From contig OY970276.1 of NCBI GenBank assembly GCA_963715785.1, positions 3,100,001 to 3,164,000 of the forward strand: 64,000 nt of DNA, read 5' to 3'. The DNA comes from LD21 sp963715785 (GTDB taxonomy: Bacteria; Bacteroidota; Bacteroidia; Bacteroidales; VadinHA17). Under the pieces are notes generated by a model. The model saw only the letters and a list, made by a program, of their open reading frames with translations. It ran no database searches and was not told the origin of the DNA. Every line of letters starts with the position of its first letter. Within the stretch, counting starts at the first letter, position 1. Shown one piece after another: positions 29,099-35,970 of the stretch. Both the position numbers and the translations under genes were made by a program.

Positions 29099-29116
29099 AG
29101 CCGGATCAATCCGGCT
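29099..29116. terminator. Hairpin between convergent XRE and HEAT-repeat genes
   Basis: AGCCGGAT (29099-29106) and ATCCGGCT (29109-29116) form a perfect 8-bp stem around CA. An A-run lies upstream on the plus strand, giving T residues for minus-strand termination; on the plus strand the following tract is only weakly T-rich. Confidence 0.6.
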
Positions 29117-29124
29117 CTTGTGTG

Positions 29125-29700
29125 TCAGGCTATTTTCTTCAATGCTTTCTGGGCTTCTTTACGTATAAATGGTTTAGAATGATTTAGAAGTTCTGTAAGC
29201 TTAGTCTTAGCTTTTTTTGATTTTAATTTACTTAATGCATCAATTGCTTGTGCTGCAACTTCATCATCATCTAATAAATCTATTAATATTTGTTCCGTTT
29301 TTTCTGAGGGTAGTTTCCCTAAGGCAAGTACAAACATTTGACGGGAAATGCCATTTGTTTTATCCTTTACAATATTAATAACCATTTCATTTTCTTTGTC
29401 TGTTACTACTACTTCTAATGCACTACCAATAGCCCAACGAAGCATCATTCTGTCTTTTGGTATTCTATTATATTCTTCTAACAAAGCGGAACCAGCTAAA
29501 CCCTTTGCCTCTTTAACTGCTAATGAACGAATAATACCTTCTTTTATCCTATCATCAGAAATTCCTTTCCTGAGCAATTCTATTAATATTGGCAATCCTT
29601 GAGAATATGATTTAGTAGTATTTACTAAATCGTATATACTGTTAATTCTTATACCTACTTGTTGAAGTTCTTTGATTATTTTATTTTCATCAATTATCAT
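29125..29700 (-). CDS. HEAT-repeat protein, probable immunity protein for the REase-type toxin tip
   Basis: A 191-residue all-helical protein with HEAT/PBS-lyase-like repeats, clearest in the second half: MVINIVKDKTNGISRQMFVL, ALGKLPSEKTEQILIDLLDD, DEVAAQAIDALSKLKSKKAK and FIRKEAQKALKKIA. No signal peptide, so cytoplasmic. It starts 20 bp after the stop of the orphan toxin tip and on the same strand, the usual place of an immunity gene in Rhs systems, and HEAT-like folds are among known immunity families. The immunity role is inferred from position, not shown. Confidence 0.75.
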   Translation of the reverse strand: MIIDENKIIKELQQVGIRINSIYDLVNTTKSYSQGLPILIELLRKGISDDRIKEGIIRSLAVKEAKGLAGSALLEEYNRIPKDRMMLRWAIGSALEVVVTDKENEMVINIVKDKTNGISRQMFVLALGKLPSEKTEQILIDLLDDDEVAAQAIDALSKLKSKKAKTKLTELLNHSKPFIRKEAQKALKKIA

Positions 29701-29720
29701 AGCTGCTTTTTTTATTAGTA

Positions 29721-30482
29721 TTAAGGAATTTTGTAGAAAATAAGGAGACCTTGACTTTCTAAATTTCGAAGCGGACCTGATATTTGAGTGGCGTTAGTAT
29801 AAATAATAAATTGTCTTCCTGTCTGTTGGGAAAACAAATTAAAATCCATTAATTGTCTTGTCAAACTAAGGCTTTGAACGTTTTTGACTTCTTCAAGAGT
29901 TGTTGCCGTAAGCCTATCAGGTATTCGATAACTTGCTGTACCTGTTAAAGATGGAATTCTCACCTTTGAGCCCAGTATCCCAACTGCATCTTCGCCTGCT
30001 TTTCCTAAACTTCTTGCAAGTACTGTTCCTCCAGAAGCTTCCCCAAGAGTAAATACATCAACCAGAGCCATTCCAAAAGAAGCAGCAGCGGCCCAATAGT
30101 TCCCTTTGTTCAGATTGTCGCCTGATTCTAAAGCTGGACCAACGCCTGGTATTCCATAGTACCACGGGGACCTGTCCCCTGATGTAGGATTATTTTTCAC
30201 TGGTGCCTTAGCAGCAACAGTAACCTCTCCCAACATGTATGGCTGGCCAGGCCCTTGAAATCCACTTCCGGACTGAACACCACCACCACCACCTTGATCT
30301 CCCTGGTAATAGGTCATATTTCCTGAGCCACTATCCCAACTTCCTCCTGAAGAACTATTCCAGAGATTATCAACAACATTCCAAAAATCATCCCATGTTT
30401 TTATTGCCAGATATCCACTCGGATCTACATACTTCAGTGGGTTGTTCAGGCAATAGGTGTACCAGTAAAGCCACTTTTTACA
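29721..30482 (-). CDS. Orphan Rhs toxin tip, restriction-endonuclease-fold (Tox-REase-7-like)
   Basis: The frame is open from a TGA at 30483-30485. It begins with the end of an Rhs core (KKWLYWYTYCLNNPLKY, then VDPSG) and continues for about 250 residues without an early ATG; the first ATG is at 30317. Next are a linker with a Gly run, a pre-toxin stretch (GIPGVGPALESGDNLNKGNY) and a C-terminal domain with RIPDRLTATTLEEVKNVQSL, then SLTRQLMDFN and IIYTNATQISGPL. PD...ExK and the following pattern resemble the Tox-REase-7 nuclease family. Without a start signal or an attached Rhs core it looks like a silent cassette that could become active by recombination into the main rhs gene. A HEAT-repeat immunity candidate follows 20 bp later. 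Confidence 0.72.
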   Translation of the reverse strand, partial: CKKWLYWYTYCLNNPLKYVDPSGYLAIKTWDDFWNVVDNLWNSSSGGSWDSGSGNMTYYQGDQGGGGGVQSGSGFQGPGQPYMLGEVTVAAKAPVKNNPTSGDRSPWYYGIPGVGPALESGDNLNKGNYWAAAASFGMALVDVFTLGEASGGTVLARSLGKAGEDAVGILGSKVRIPSLTGTASYRIPDRLTATTLEEVKNVQSLSLTRQLMDFNLFSQQTGRQFIIYTNATQISGPLRNLESQGLLIFYKIP

Positions 30483-30602
30483 TCAGGCCTCCGGCTTTTC
30501 AATGACCAGGTACCAGGCTTTTTTTCAAAGAACGTTATTACCCTAAAGATACACATTTTCTTTTTTCAGCTGAAAGCGTTTCAATTGAAAGAAAAAATCA
30601 CC
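30442..30602 (-). repeat. Repeat C, copy 1: orphan-cassette leader
   Basis: This ~160-bp sequence recurs at 32682-32838 with most bases shared. It covers the Rhs junction codons and extends about 120 bp upstream of them. It includes two adjacent palindromes, TTTCAGCTGAAA (30564-30575) and TTTCAATTGAAA (30579-30590), three bases apart. In both copies an in-frame TGA precedes the Rhs junction. The main rhs gene does not have it. Confidence 0.85.
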
Positions 30603-30749
30603 CTGGATTTTCTTTGTGGATGGTTCTAATTAAACTTTACACTATGGCTTAACTTTGGCTTAGATACAGACTCAGCGAGAGCGAGAGGAAGGGGCAAGGT
30701 TTTTGGGATATTTTTTTGATTCATTTAAAAATAAAAACAGCTATCAAAA

Positions 30750-30826
30750 AAATATTCCAAAATTCATTTTAACCTTGACTGCGCGATGGGGGAAGCTACC
30801 TTTACTAAGCCAAAGTTTTAAGACTG
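30750..30826 (+). repeat. Repeat A, copy 2 (77 bp)
   Basis: Second copy of the repeat at 27806-27882, in the same orientation, between the leader of orphan tip 1 and the small membrane ORF. The ~400 bp from 30483 to 30885 otherwise carry only the repeat C leader and no gene. Confidence 0.9.
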
Positions 30827-30885
30827 CAGGATGGATCCAGCGGAGTGGATCTCCAGGTGAATGACCAGGATAGACATCCATTTAG

Positions 30886-31011
30886 TTATAAGATTATGAG
30901 AAGGAGTATTAATATTATAATGACAATGATGATACTACGGTAGGTAGGGTTAACACATTTCACTTTAAATAATTTACCAATCTCAACATTCAACTCTTCA
31001 TTTTTTTTCAT
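30886..31011 (-). CDS. Possible 41-residue single-pass membrane protein
   Basis: An ATG at 31011 opens a 42-codon frame: a charged N-terminus (MKKNEELNVEIGKLFKVKC) and then a strongly hydrophobic C-terminal helix (SIIIVIIILILLLIIL). I do not recognise it. It sits between repeats A and B, outside any toxin-immunity pair seen here. It could be a small holin- or toxin-like peptide, or a chance frame in AT-rich DNA. Confidence 0.4.
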   Translation of the reverse strand: MKKNEELNVEIGKLFKVKCVNPTYRSIIIVIIILILLLIIL

Positions 31012-31199
31012 AATTCCTTTTTATATTTTATAGTCTTCAGACGTCCGAAAGTTTCCACTTTTTAAAAATAAATCTTGTCTTAATAAGCCGAAAAACTGGT
31101 TAAATAATCCTAAAAGCAGGTTTATTAATGCAAGATATGTCACGAAGATCTTCAAAAAAAGGACAACCCTTTGTCAGGCTGGTAGGGTGAGGCTGAGCG

Positions 31200-31237
31200 G
31201 CTATTTAATATAGTGTCACATTATAGGGCAGCTTTGG
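31200..31237 (+). repeat. Repeat B, copy 2 (38 bp)
   Basis: Second copy of 27912-27949. It lies directly before the XRE 3' fragment that starts at 31248. The 31012-31199 stretch to its left shows no gene. Confidence 0.88.
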
Positions 31238-31247
31238 CTTTTTTACC

Positions 31248-31421
31248 ATGGCCAATGCCCTGGAAGTCACATCAGATTTTCTGATGAGCTCCCTCACAGA
31301 TAAGGAACTCCTTAACCAGTTTAAAATGATAGAGAAAATGACGGAGGAGAAAAAGTCAGTGGTTAAAATATTCCTTGATGCATTTATCACCAAGGATAAA
31401 ATCAAACAGCTCGCCCTATAA
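31248..31421 (+). pseudogene. XRE-type regulator, 3' half only
   Basis: A 57-codon frame encodes MANALEVTSDFLMSSLTDKE, then LLNQFKMIEKMTEEKKSVVK and a final IFLDAFITKDKIKQLAL. This is the tail of a Bacteroidota XRE regulator, starting at the 'ALEVT.DFL' helix that normally follows the HTH. The DNA-binding part is absent: repeat B stands where it should be. The ATG is an internal Met, so a functional protein is unlikely. It converges on the immunity gene at 31495. Confidence 0.72.
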
Positions 31422-31423
31422 GC

Positions 31424-31452
31424 AAAAAGCCCCAGAACTTCCGAGGCTTTTT
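31424..31452 (+). terminator. Terminator after XRE fragment
   Basis: AAAAAGCC (31424-31431) pairs with GGCTTTTT (31445-31452) around a 13-nt loop, giving A and T tracts on both strands; it can serve both the XRE fragment and the convergent immunity gene. Confidence 0.75.
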
Positions 31453-31494
31453 AATTCAATTAATAAGTAATTAACCTAGTTTTTAGACTGCTAC

Positions 31495-31854
31495 CTAATC
31501 TGCTTTACATTTACAATATTTAAAATATTTGGCTATAATCCGCTTAGAACTAATGTCATAACTTTTTCCGTTCTTGATTAAAATAGTCTCATAGTTTCTA
31601 TTTCTTTTATAAATCGAATCTCCTTTTTCAATAACAACATCATAAACTATATTAGTTCCTAAGTAGACCCATTCTTTACTATTATTTAATTTTATCTCGA
31701 CCAATGATTGTGTATTATATTTGAGATCAGTTATCATACCTGAAGCAGAAGAGTTAAAGTATTCACATAAGTTTGTGAAATGTCGATAAAAAACAATCCC
31801 AAAAAATAATAATACTGTAATCAAAATGATGGATATTATAATGTTCTTTTTCAT
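31495..31854 (-). CDS. Membrane-anchored small protein, probable immunity protein for orphan tip 2
   Basis: A 119-residue protein from the ATG at 31854: one N-terminal membrane helix (KKNIIISIILITVLLFFGIV) and an extracytoplasmic domain with VYLGTNIVYDVVIEKGDSIY and ETILIKNGKSYDISSKRI. The start lies seven bases after the stop codon of the toxin tip upstream, so the two were probably co-translated. A membrane-anchored immunity protein suggests that the toxin acts at or through the membrane or in the periplasm. Family not recognised; role inferred from position. Confidence 0.65.
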   Translation of the reverse strand: MKKNIIISIILITVLLFFGIVFYRHFTNLCEYFNSSASGMITDLKYNTQSLVEIKLNNSKEWVYLGTNIVYDVVIEKGDSIYKRNRNYETILIKNGKSYDISSKRIIAKYFKYCKCKAD

Positions 31855-31861
31855 ATTAAAA

Positions 31862-32722
31862 TTATAAACCAGGTTTTGTAGTTCCATTTCCCCAAGATCC
31901 TCCAAGAGTTCCCCCAACACCAGAGCCTCCACCTATCCATAATGGATGCCCTTTGTCATCATATCCGATAAATAAAGTTCCTCCATAAGGAAAGTATCCA
32001 CCATCAATGTCAAAGCTAGGGCCATAAATATAATCTTTCCGAATCTCATTAGGATTGCCTAAATACCAAGCTGCATTAAAGGAAATTCCTGCATCACCTT
32101 CAAATCCATTTCTATTAGTTAATGTATTTGTTACATAGGGGAATATACTGGCGTCTTTGCCATGTGTTATCCAATTAAATTCAATATTCTGCCCTATTCC
32201 TTTAACAACAGCTACTTTCAGTTCAATTGAAATGGATATCTTATCGGGAATTATCCTTGCTAATATACTTGTTTTTCCTCCCGGGCCATCACCTGTGGCA
32301 ATCCCAACATATTCTACTGAAGCAGTGTAGTTTTGTCCCGGAAAAGTAATAGTTGTTGTGTAAGCATTATACCAATCACCATTCACATTAATATAAGAAT
32401 ACATTACATTATCGGCAGGATTATGACTCTGGTAGTCATTCCATATACTTCCCAGCACATCACTTGTTGTGTAAGTTGGGTGTCCTGTATCATAAAATCC
32501 ACTACCCATTGTACCATAATGGTACACATGACCACCTCCGCCGCCACCGCCGCCGCCGGCCATATTTCCAAAACTCATGTTTTTATCGCATAGCCAATCA
32601 AAATATGCATCAAAAGCAGCATCGCCTTCAGGATCCCTGGCTTTAGCCAACATTCCCGAAGGATCTGTATATTTCAGAGGATTGTTCAGGCAATAGGTGT
32701 ACCAGTAAAGCCACTTTTTAAA
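31862..32722 (-). CDS. Orphan Rhs toxin tip with unrecognised C-terminal domain
   Basis: Open from a TGA at 32723-32725. It starts FKKWLYWYTYCLNNPLKY, then TDPSG, the Rhs-core boundary, with the first ATG at 32653. After the junction come FDAYFDWLCDKN, a run of nine glycines, and a domain of about 190 residues rich in aromatic, Gly and Asn residues: ITFPGQNYTASVEYVGIATG, KAVVKGIG-like strands, YIYGPSFDIDGGYFPYGGTL, and a Gly-rich end GSGVGGTLGGSWGNGTTKPG. I do not recognise a family or catalytic residues; the composition suggests a beta-rich or membrane-active protein. No start codon at the usual place, so probably a silent cassette. A membrane-anchored partner follows. Confidence 0.65.
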   Translation of the reverse strand, partial: FKKWLYWYTYCLNNPLKYTDPSGMLAKARDPEGDAAFDAYFDWLCDKNMSFGNMAGGGGGGGGGHVYHYGTMGSGFYDTGHPTYTTSDVLGSIWNDYQSHNPADNVMYSYINVNGDWYNAYTTTITFPGQNYTASVEYVGIATGDGPGGKTSILARIIPDKISISIELKVAVVKGIGQNIEFNWITHGKDASIFPYVTNTLTNRNGFEGDAGISFNAAWYLGNPNEIRKDYIYGPSFDIDGGYFPYGGTLFIGYDDKGHPLWIGGGSGVGGTLGGSWGNGTTKPGL

Positions 32723-32838
32723 TCAGGTTTCTGGCTTTTCAATGACCAGTTGAAGGGCTTTTTTTCAAAGAACGTTATTACCCTAAAGATATTTTCTTTT
32801 TTCAACTGAAAGGGTTCCAATTGAAAGAAAAAATCACC
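32682..32838 (-). repeat. Repeat C, copy 2: orphan-cassette leader
   Basis: Second copy of 30442-30602. The palindromes are TTTCAACTGAAA (32800-32811) and TTCCAATTGAAA (32815-32826). It ends eight bases before the XRE fragment at 32847, so cassette 1 and cassette 2 meet here. Confidence 0.85.
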
Positions 32839-32846
32839 GTGATTAT

Positions 32847-32933
32847 ATGCCAGGGGATGAGAATAAATCTATCCTCAAGGTCTTAACTACCCTGATACGG
32901 GATTTTAATGCCAGGCAGGCTTATGTTCTATAA
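32847..32933 (+). pseudogene. XRE-type regulator, last 28 codons only
   Basis: MPGDENKSILKVLTTLIRDF, then NARQAYVL and a stop. This resembles the extreme C-terminus of XRE regulators of the '...DKEHIF..ID.LIRD.K.RQAY' type. It is much too short for function. Its interest is its place: it converges on the lipoprotein immunity gene exactly as the other XRE ends do after their cassettes. Confidence 0.55.
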
Positions 32934-32982
32934 ATAAATTCCTTTATAAGAGAACAATCCGAACATTTATTATCTCATTATA

Positions 32983-33507
32983 TTATTTTCTTTTATCAAT
33001 CGGTGCTATTAATATTAAACCATTTTTTTTATCCAAAGTAATATAGGAATTTCTGAATCTCATCGAATTTATATCAATGTGATCATTTTCTAATAAAATA
33101 TACCTAATATCCTCAAATCTATCTTCTTTTGTGGGCTTGTAATCATATACTAATACACCTAATTCTGTAAGTTTAAAACAGGAATTAATTTCATTGTTTT
33201 TTAGAAACAAAATAAGAGAGAAAATTCGCACATCATTTTTTGAATAATTAGAAGGTTTCAATTTAATTTGAGCCAAAAATGATGAATCAATTTTTCCAAT
33301 CATGTGGTTTGACAAATACAGAACATTAACATCATCAATATAATAATTAAATTCGGCATAAGGATTTACTAGCGAGTTCATCACTTTTATAGAATCTCCC
33401 ATAACTGCTATGGGAACTTTAAAAGTTATTGTATTTCGATTATTTGTATTGCTACAACTCACAAAGAATAGATGCAAAATAAAAATTATTTTGAAAAAGC
33501 CCCCCAT
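32983..33507 (-). CDS. Lipoprotein, probable immunity protein for the main Rhs tip
   Basis: A 174-residue protein from the ATG at 33507: signal peptide MGGFFKIIFILHLFFVSC with the lipobox Cys at about residue 18 (FVSCSN). The mature part (ITFKVPIAVMGDSIKVMNSL, DDVNVLYLSNHMIGKIDSSF) is not recognised. It begins four bases after the stop of the rhs tip, so it was translated with the toxin. Position and size make it the candidate immunity protein. A lipoprotein would protect from the periplasmic side, which is worth noting because the tip looks like a nuclease-type toxin. Confidence 0.65.
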   Translation of the reverse strand: MGGFFKIIFILHLFFVSCSNTNNRNTITFKVPIAVMGDSIKVMNSLVNPYAEFNYYIDDVNVLYLSNHMIGKIDSSFLAQIKLKPSNYSKNDVRIFSLILFLKNNEINSCFKLTELGVLVYDYKPTKEDRFEDIRYILLENDHIDINSMRFRNSYITLDKKNGLILIAPIDKRK

Positions 33508-33511
33508 TTTC

Positions 33512-34757
33512 TTACCATCTATGATTATATCCATTAATGATCATTTCCGTGTCTTCACGATCGTCAAAATACCCACCTGGATTCGTTAAATCTGGATTCC
33601 CTTTTGAAATTTGATTAATGCCAGCCCCTAAAAGGGCTTGATTAAGTGTTAACCCAAAATATCTTGCGCCAAGCCCGAAATTATAATTACCAAAATCATC
33701 ATATCTAAAAACTTGGCCCCGATACAGACCATATTGGCCTCCTAAAGACTTACGGCTAAATGATGTTAATTTAATATCAAATACAGCCTTATCATTTACT
33801 TTACTTCTAAAAAACAACAATTTCCCGATTTCTTTTTCTAATCCTCCATTAGGGTAATTAAGATCAAATAAACCGCGTGCAATAGTAAAATAAGCCATCG
33901 TTTTTTCAAGTTGAGCATTAAATGCTGTGGTAACATCTTTATAAGCTGCTTGCTTTACTTCATCACTAAAAAAGTTAAATCGCGTTCCATCTGAAAATGA
34001 AATTCCAGTAAGAGAGCTGTATGGTTTATCAGTTGTTCCACCATAATATAACCAGGTAACCTGAATATCGCTTATTTCATGAGAAACGTAGTTCTGATTG
34101 ACCTGTGCCCAAGATACACGTTCACCATAATTATTATAATATTCGCCATCTCCATAATTATAGCTATAGCTGGGAATACTTCCACCGCCACTAGCTCCAC
34201 CATATAAAGGATGACTCATTTCAAAATCAGCGACCCATTTACCTGAAATATCAAACATATTGTTATCAAAATCACCCTGCATCATCTTCATTCCAGATGG
34301 ATCAGAATATTTGAGAGGATTATTCAGGCAATAGGTGTACCTGTTATAGTTCTGAGTCAGATCAGGATTCAGAACATAATTATCTGGACTTAAGAACATT
34401 CCCAGAAGTTCATCATATACCCTGCCATTCATATTTATCAGATTAAACCATGGTAAATGTTCATGTCCGGTGAAGCCCCGGCCTGCTACAAATAAAGCCG
34501 GTTCAGTACCCGGGGCATAATTTACCCAGGTTGTGGGATTTCTCATCCGGCCCCAGGCATCATAGCTATATTCCGCTGTAACCGCTCCGGTTGTAGCATT
34601 GATAACATGTGTAATATTGCCAAGATAATCACGCAAAATATTATAATATGTTGTTGTTCCTCCCTGAGTTATTGCTACCACAGGAGCCGTATAACTGTCT
34701 CCTCCAAGAAAGGTATATTCATTCGTCACACTTGTAGTTGTTTCTTTTATATAGCTA
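33512..34757 (-). pseudogene. Rhs gene, segment 3: core end and type 44-like toxin tip
   Basis: Directly after the IS630 element the rhs frame continues: YIKETTTSVTNEYTFLGGDS, then YD repeats, and the conserved core end (MNGRVYDELLGMFLSPDNYV, NRYTYCLNNPLKYSDPSG). The tip follows, about 265 residues, ending FRYDDFGNYNFGLGARYFG, LLGAGINQ and YFDDREDTEMIINGYNHRW. This spacing resembles polymorphic toxin type 44 (Ntox44), a predicted RNase. Because of the IS the segment is cut off from its N-terminal part; an internal ATG at 34729 could allow separate expression. With segments 1 and 2 it formed one gene. Confidence 0.82.
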
Positions 34758-34785
34758 CTAGTGATATGTTAATTATGAATTGACG
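34758..34785 (+). repeat. IS630 left terminal inverted repeat
   Basis: Reads CTAGTGATATGTTAATTATG and on to GACG; 22 of 28 positions match the right end read inward. It overlaps the end of the transposase gene. Confidence 0.85.
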
Positions 34786-35395
34786 GATAGAGTCTCCTTA
34801 ATTTTACTCTTGCATCCTTTGTTGTAAACTGCCAGTTTATTTTGCTGTTTTTGTTATTGCGATGAATCTTCCACGCATCAACCTGTTCTTTAATCTCTCC
34901 CATAGTGGATATATGTCGTTTTAGGCATTGTTTGTTTAATACTTGTAATTCGATCTCAGCCATATTAAGCCAGCTCCCATGTTTCGGTGTATAAACAAAT
35001 TCAAATCTGTCCCAGAGTTTTTTAGCCTCTTTGGGGTTAAACATTTCGTAGAAAGATGAAGCATTATGAGTATTATAGTTATCCATTACTAACGTTATCC
35101 GTTTTGCTTTGGCGTACTTTTCATCGGCGATTCTTTTTATAAACAGGGCCCAGTCTCGCTTGGTCTTAAACTCAGTAACATCAACAAAACGTTTTCCCTT
35201 AAGCGGTTCATTTGCCATGAAAATATTTACAACTCCATTTCTGATATATTCACAGTCTTCTCTTGCTTCATGTCCTGACTTCATAGGTATTGTCTGCCTG
35301 GCTTCCTCTATTAACTGTTTTGGAGACTCATCCATGCAAACTACCGGATAATCTTTATCATATGGCCTTTTATATACATCCAGTACCCGTTCCAT
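34769..35395 (-). CDS. IS630 transposase, frame B (DDE catalytic domain)
   Basis: 208 residues from an internal ATG. The DDE catalytic triad is visible: VVCMDESPKQLIEEA, then TLVMDNYNTHNASSF, and YTPKHGSWLNMAEIELQVL. It is read by a -1 frameshift from frame A: the minus-strand sequence has eight A at 35466-35473, a usual slippery site (A AAA AAA), and shifting there continues as NELKPWKIKGWVIPPEQSSE and then into this frame. The fused protein would be a normal IS630 transposase of about 340 residues. Confidence 0.9.
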   Translation of the reverse strand: MERVLDVYKRPYDKDYPVVCMDESPKQLIEEARQTIPMKSGHEAREDCEYIRNGVVNIFMANEPLKGKRFVDVTEFKTKRDWALFIKRIADEKYAKAKRITLVMDNYNTHNASSFYEMFNPKEAKKLWDRFEFVYTPKHGSWLNMAEIELQVLNKQCLKRHISTMGEIKEQVDAWKIHRNNKNSKINWQFTTKDARVKLRRLYPSIHN

Positions 35396-35442
35396 GTTTG
35401 ATACAAATTCACTGCTTTGTTCAGGAGGTATAACCCATCCTT

Positions 35443-35901
35443 TTATTTTCCAAGGCTTAAGTTCGTTTTTTTTAGAACACTTCTCACTGTTACATGTGAA
35501 ATGCTCTCAACATAATTTAATTCCACCATCTTATCCGCAAGCAGCCGTAATGACCATTTGGCATATCCCTTCGGAGGCTCGCTACAACAAAGAGTTATTA
35601 ATTTTGCTTCCACATCCCCATCTGTTTTTGATTCATAGACCCGGGAAGTGGGACGCCGTTCAAGACATGCCTCAAGTCCTTCTTCAATGAACTTCTTTTT
35701 TACCCTGTCAATAGTCCTCATTCCAACTTTGAGAACTTTGCTTACCTGTTCATTACTAACTTTTTGTGAGTACTCACCCTCATCACAGTTTAAAAGAACA
35801 TAAGCTGTCCGGAATGTCAGTGAAGTATGTGAACCCTTATTAATAATGTCCATTAATTCCTCTACTTCGTTTTTGGCTAGATTAATTCTGTACCGTATCA
35901 T
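35443..35901 (-). CDS. IS630 transposase, frame A (DNA-binding helix-turn-helix domain)
   Basis: 152 residues: SNEQVSKVLKVGMRTIDRVK is the HTH_29/HTH_32-type recognition region, followed by LEACLERRPTSRVYESKTDG and WSLRLLADKMVELNYVESIS, standard IS630 N-terminal sequence. The frame ends 23 bases past the A8 slippery run; the -1 shifted frame yields the full transposase. Confidence 0.9.
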   Translation of the reverse strand: MIRYRINLAKNEVEELMDIINKGSHTSLTFRTAYVLLNCDEGEYSQKVSNEQVSKVLKVGMRTIDRVKKKFIEEGLEACLERRPTSRVYESKTDGDVEAKLITLCCSEPPKGYAKWSLRLLADKMVELNYVESISHVTVRSVLKKTNLSLGK

Positions 35902-35942
35902 TTGTATAGTTTTTACAAATATACAAATTATACTTTGAAATA

Positions 35943-35970
35943 CGTCATATTATATTTAACTTAACACTAG
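35943..35970 (-). repeat. IS630 right terminal inverted repeat
   Basis: On the minus strand it reads CTAGTGTTAAGTTAAATATA and on to GACG, matching the left repeat at 22 of 28 positions. Confidence 0.85.

Larger units (their letters stand above)
34758..35970 (-). mobile_element. IS630-family insertion sequence, complete
   Basis: A 1213-bp element with imperfect 28-bp terminal inverted repeats (22 of 28 match) starting CTAGTG, flanked by TA dinucleotides at 34756-34757 and 35971-35972, the IS630/Tc1 target. It encodes a two-frame transposase on the minus strand. It sits inside the rhs gene; deleting the element and one TA joins ...CGT TTA TAT CC to TA GC TAT ATA AAA in frame, reading RLYPSYIKE. 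This indicates a recent, clean insertion. Confidence 0.9.

Noticed and set aside
32333..32646. Plus-strand frames opposite orphan tip 2.
   Set aside because: They are shadows of the Gly-rich coding strand (poly-Gly codons) and encode no recognisable protein.
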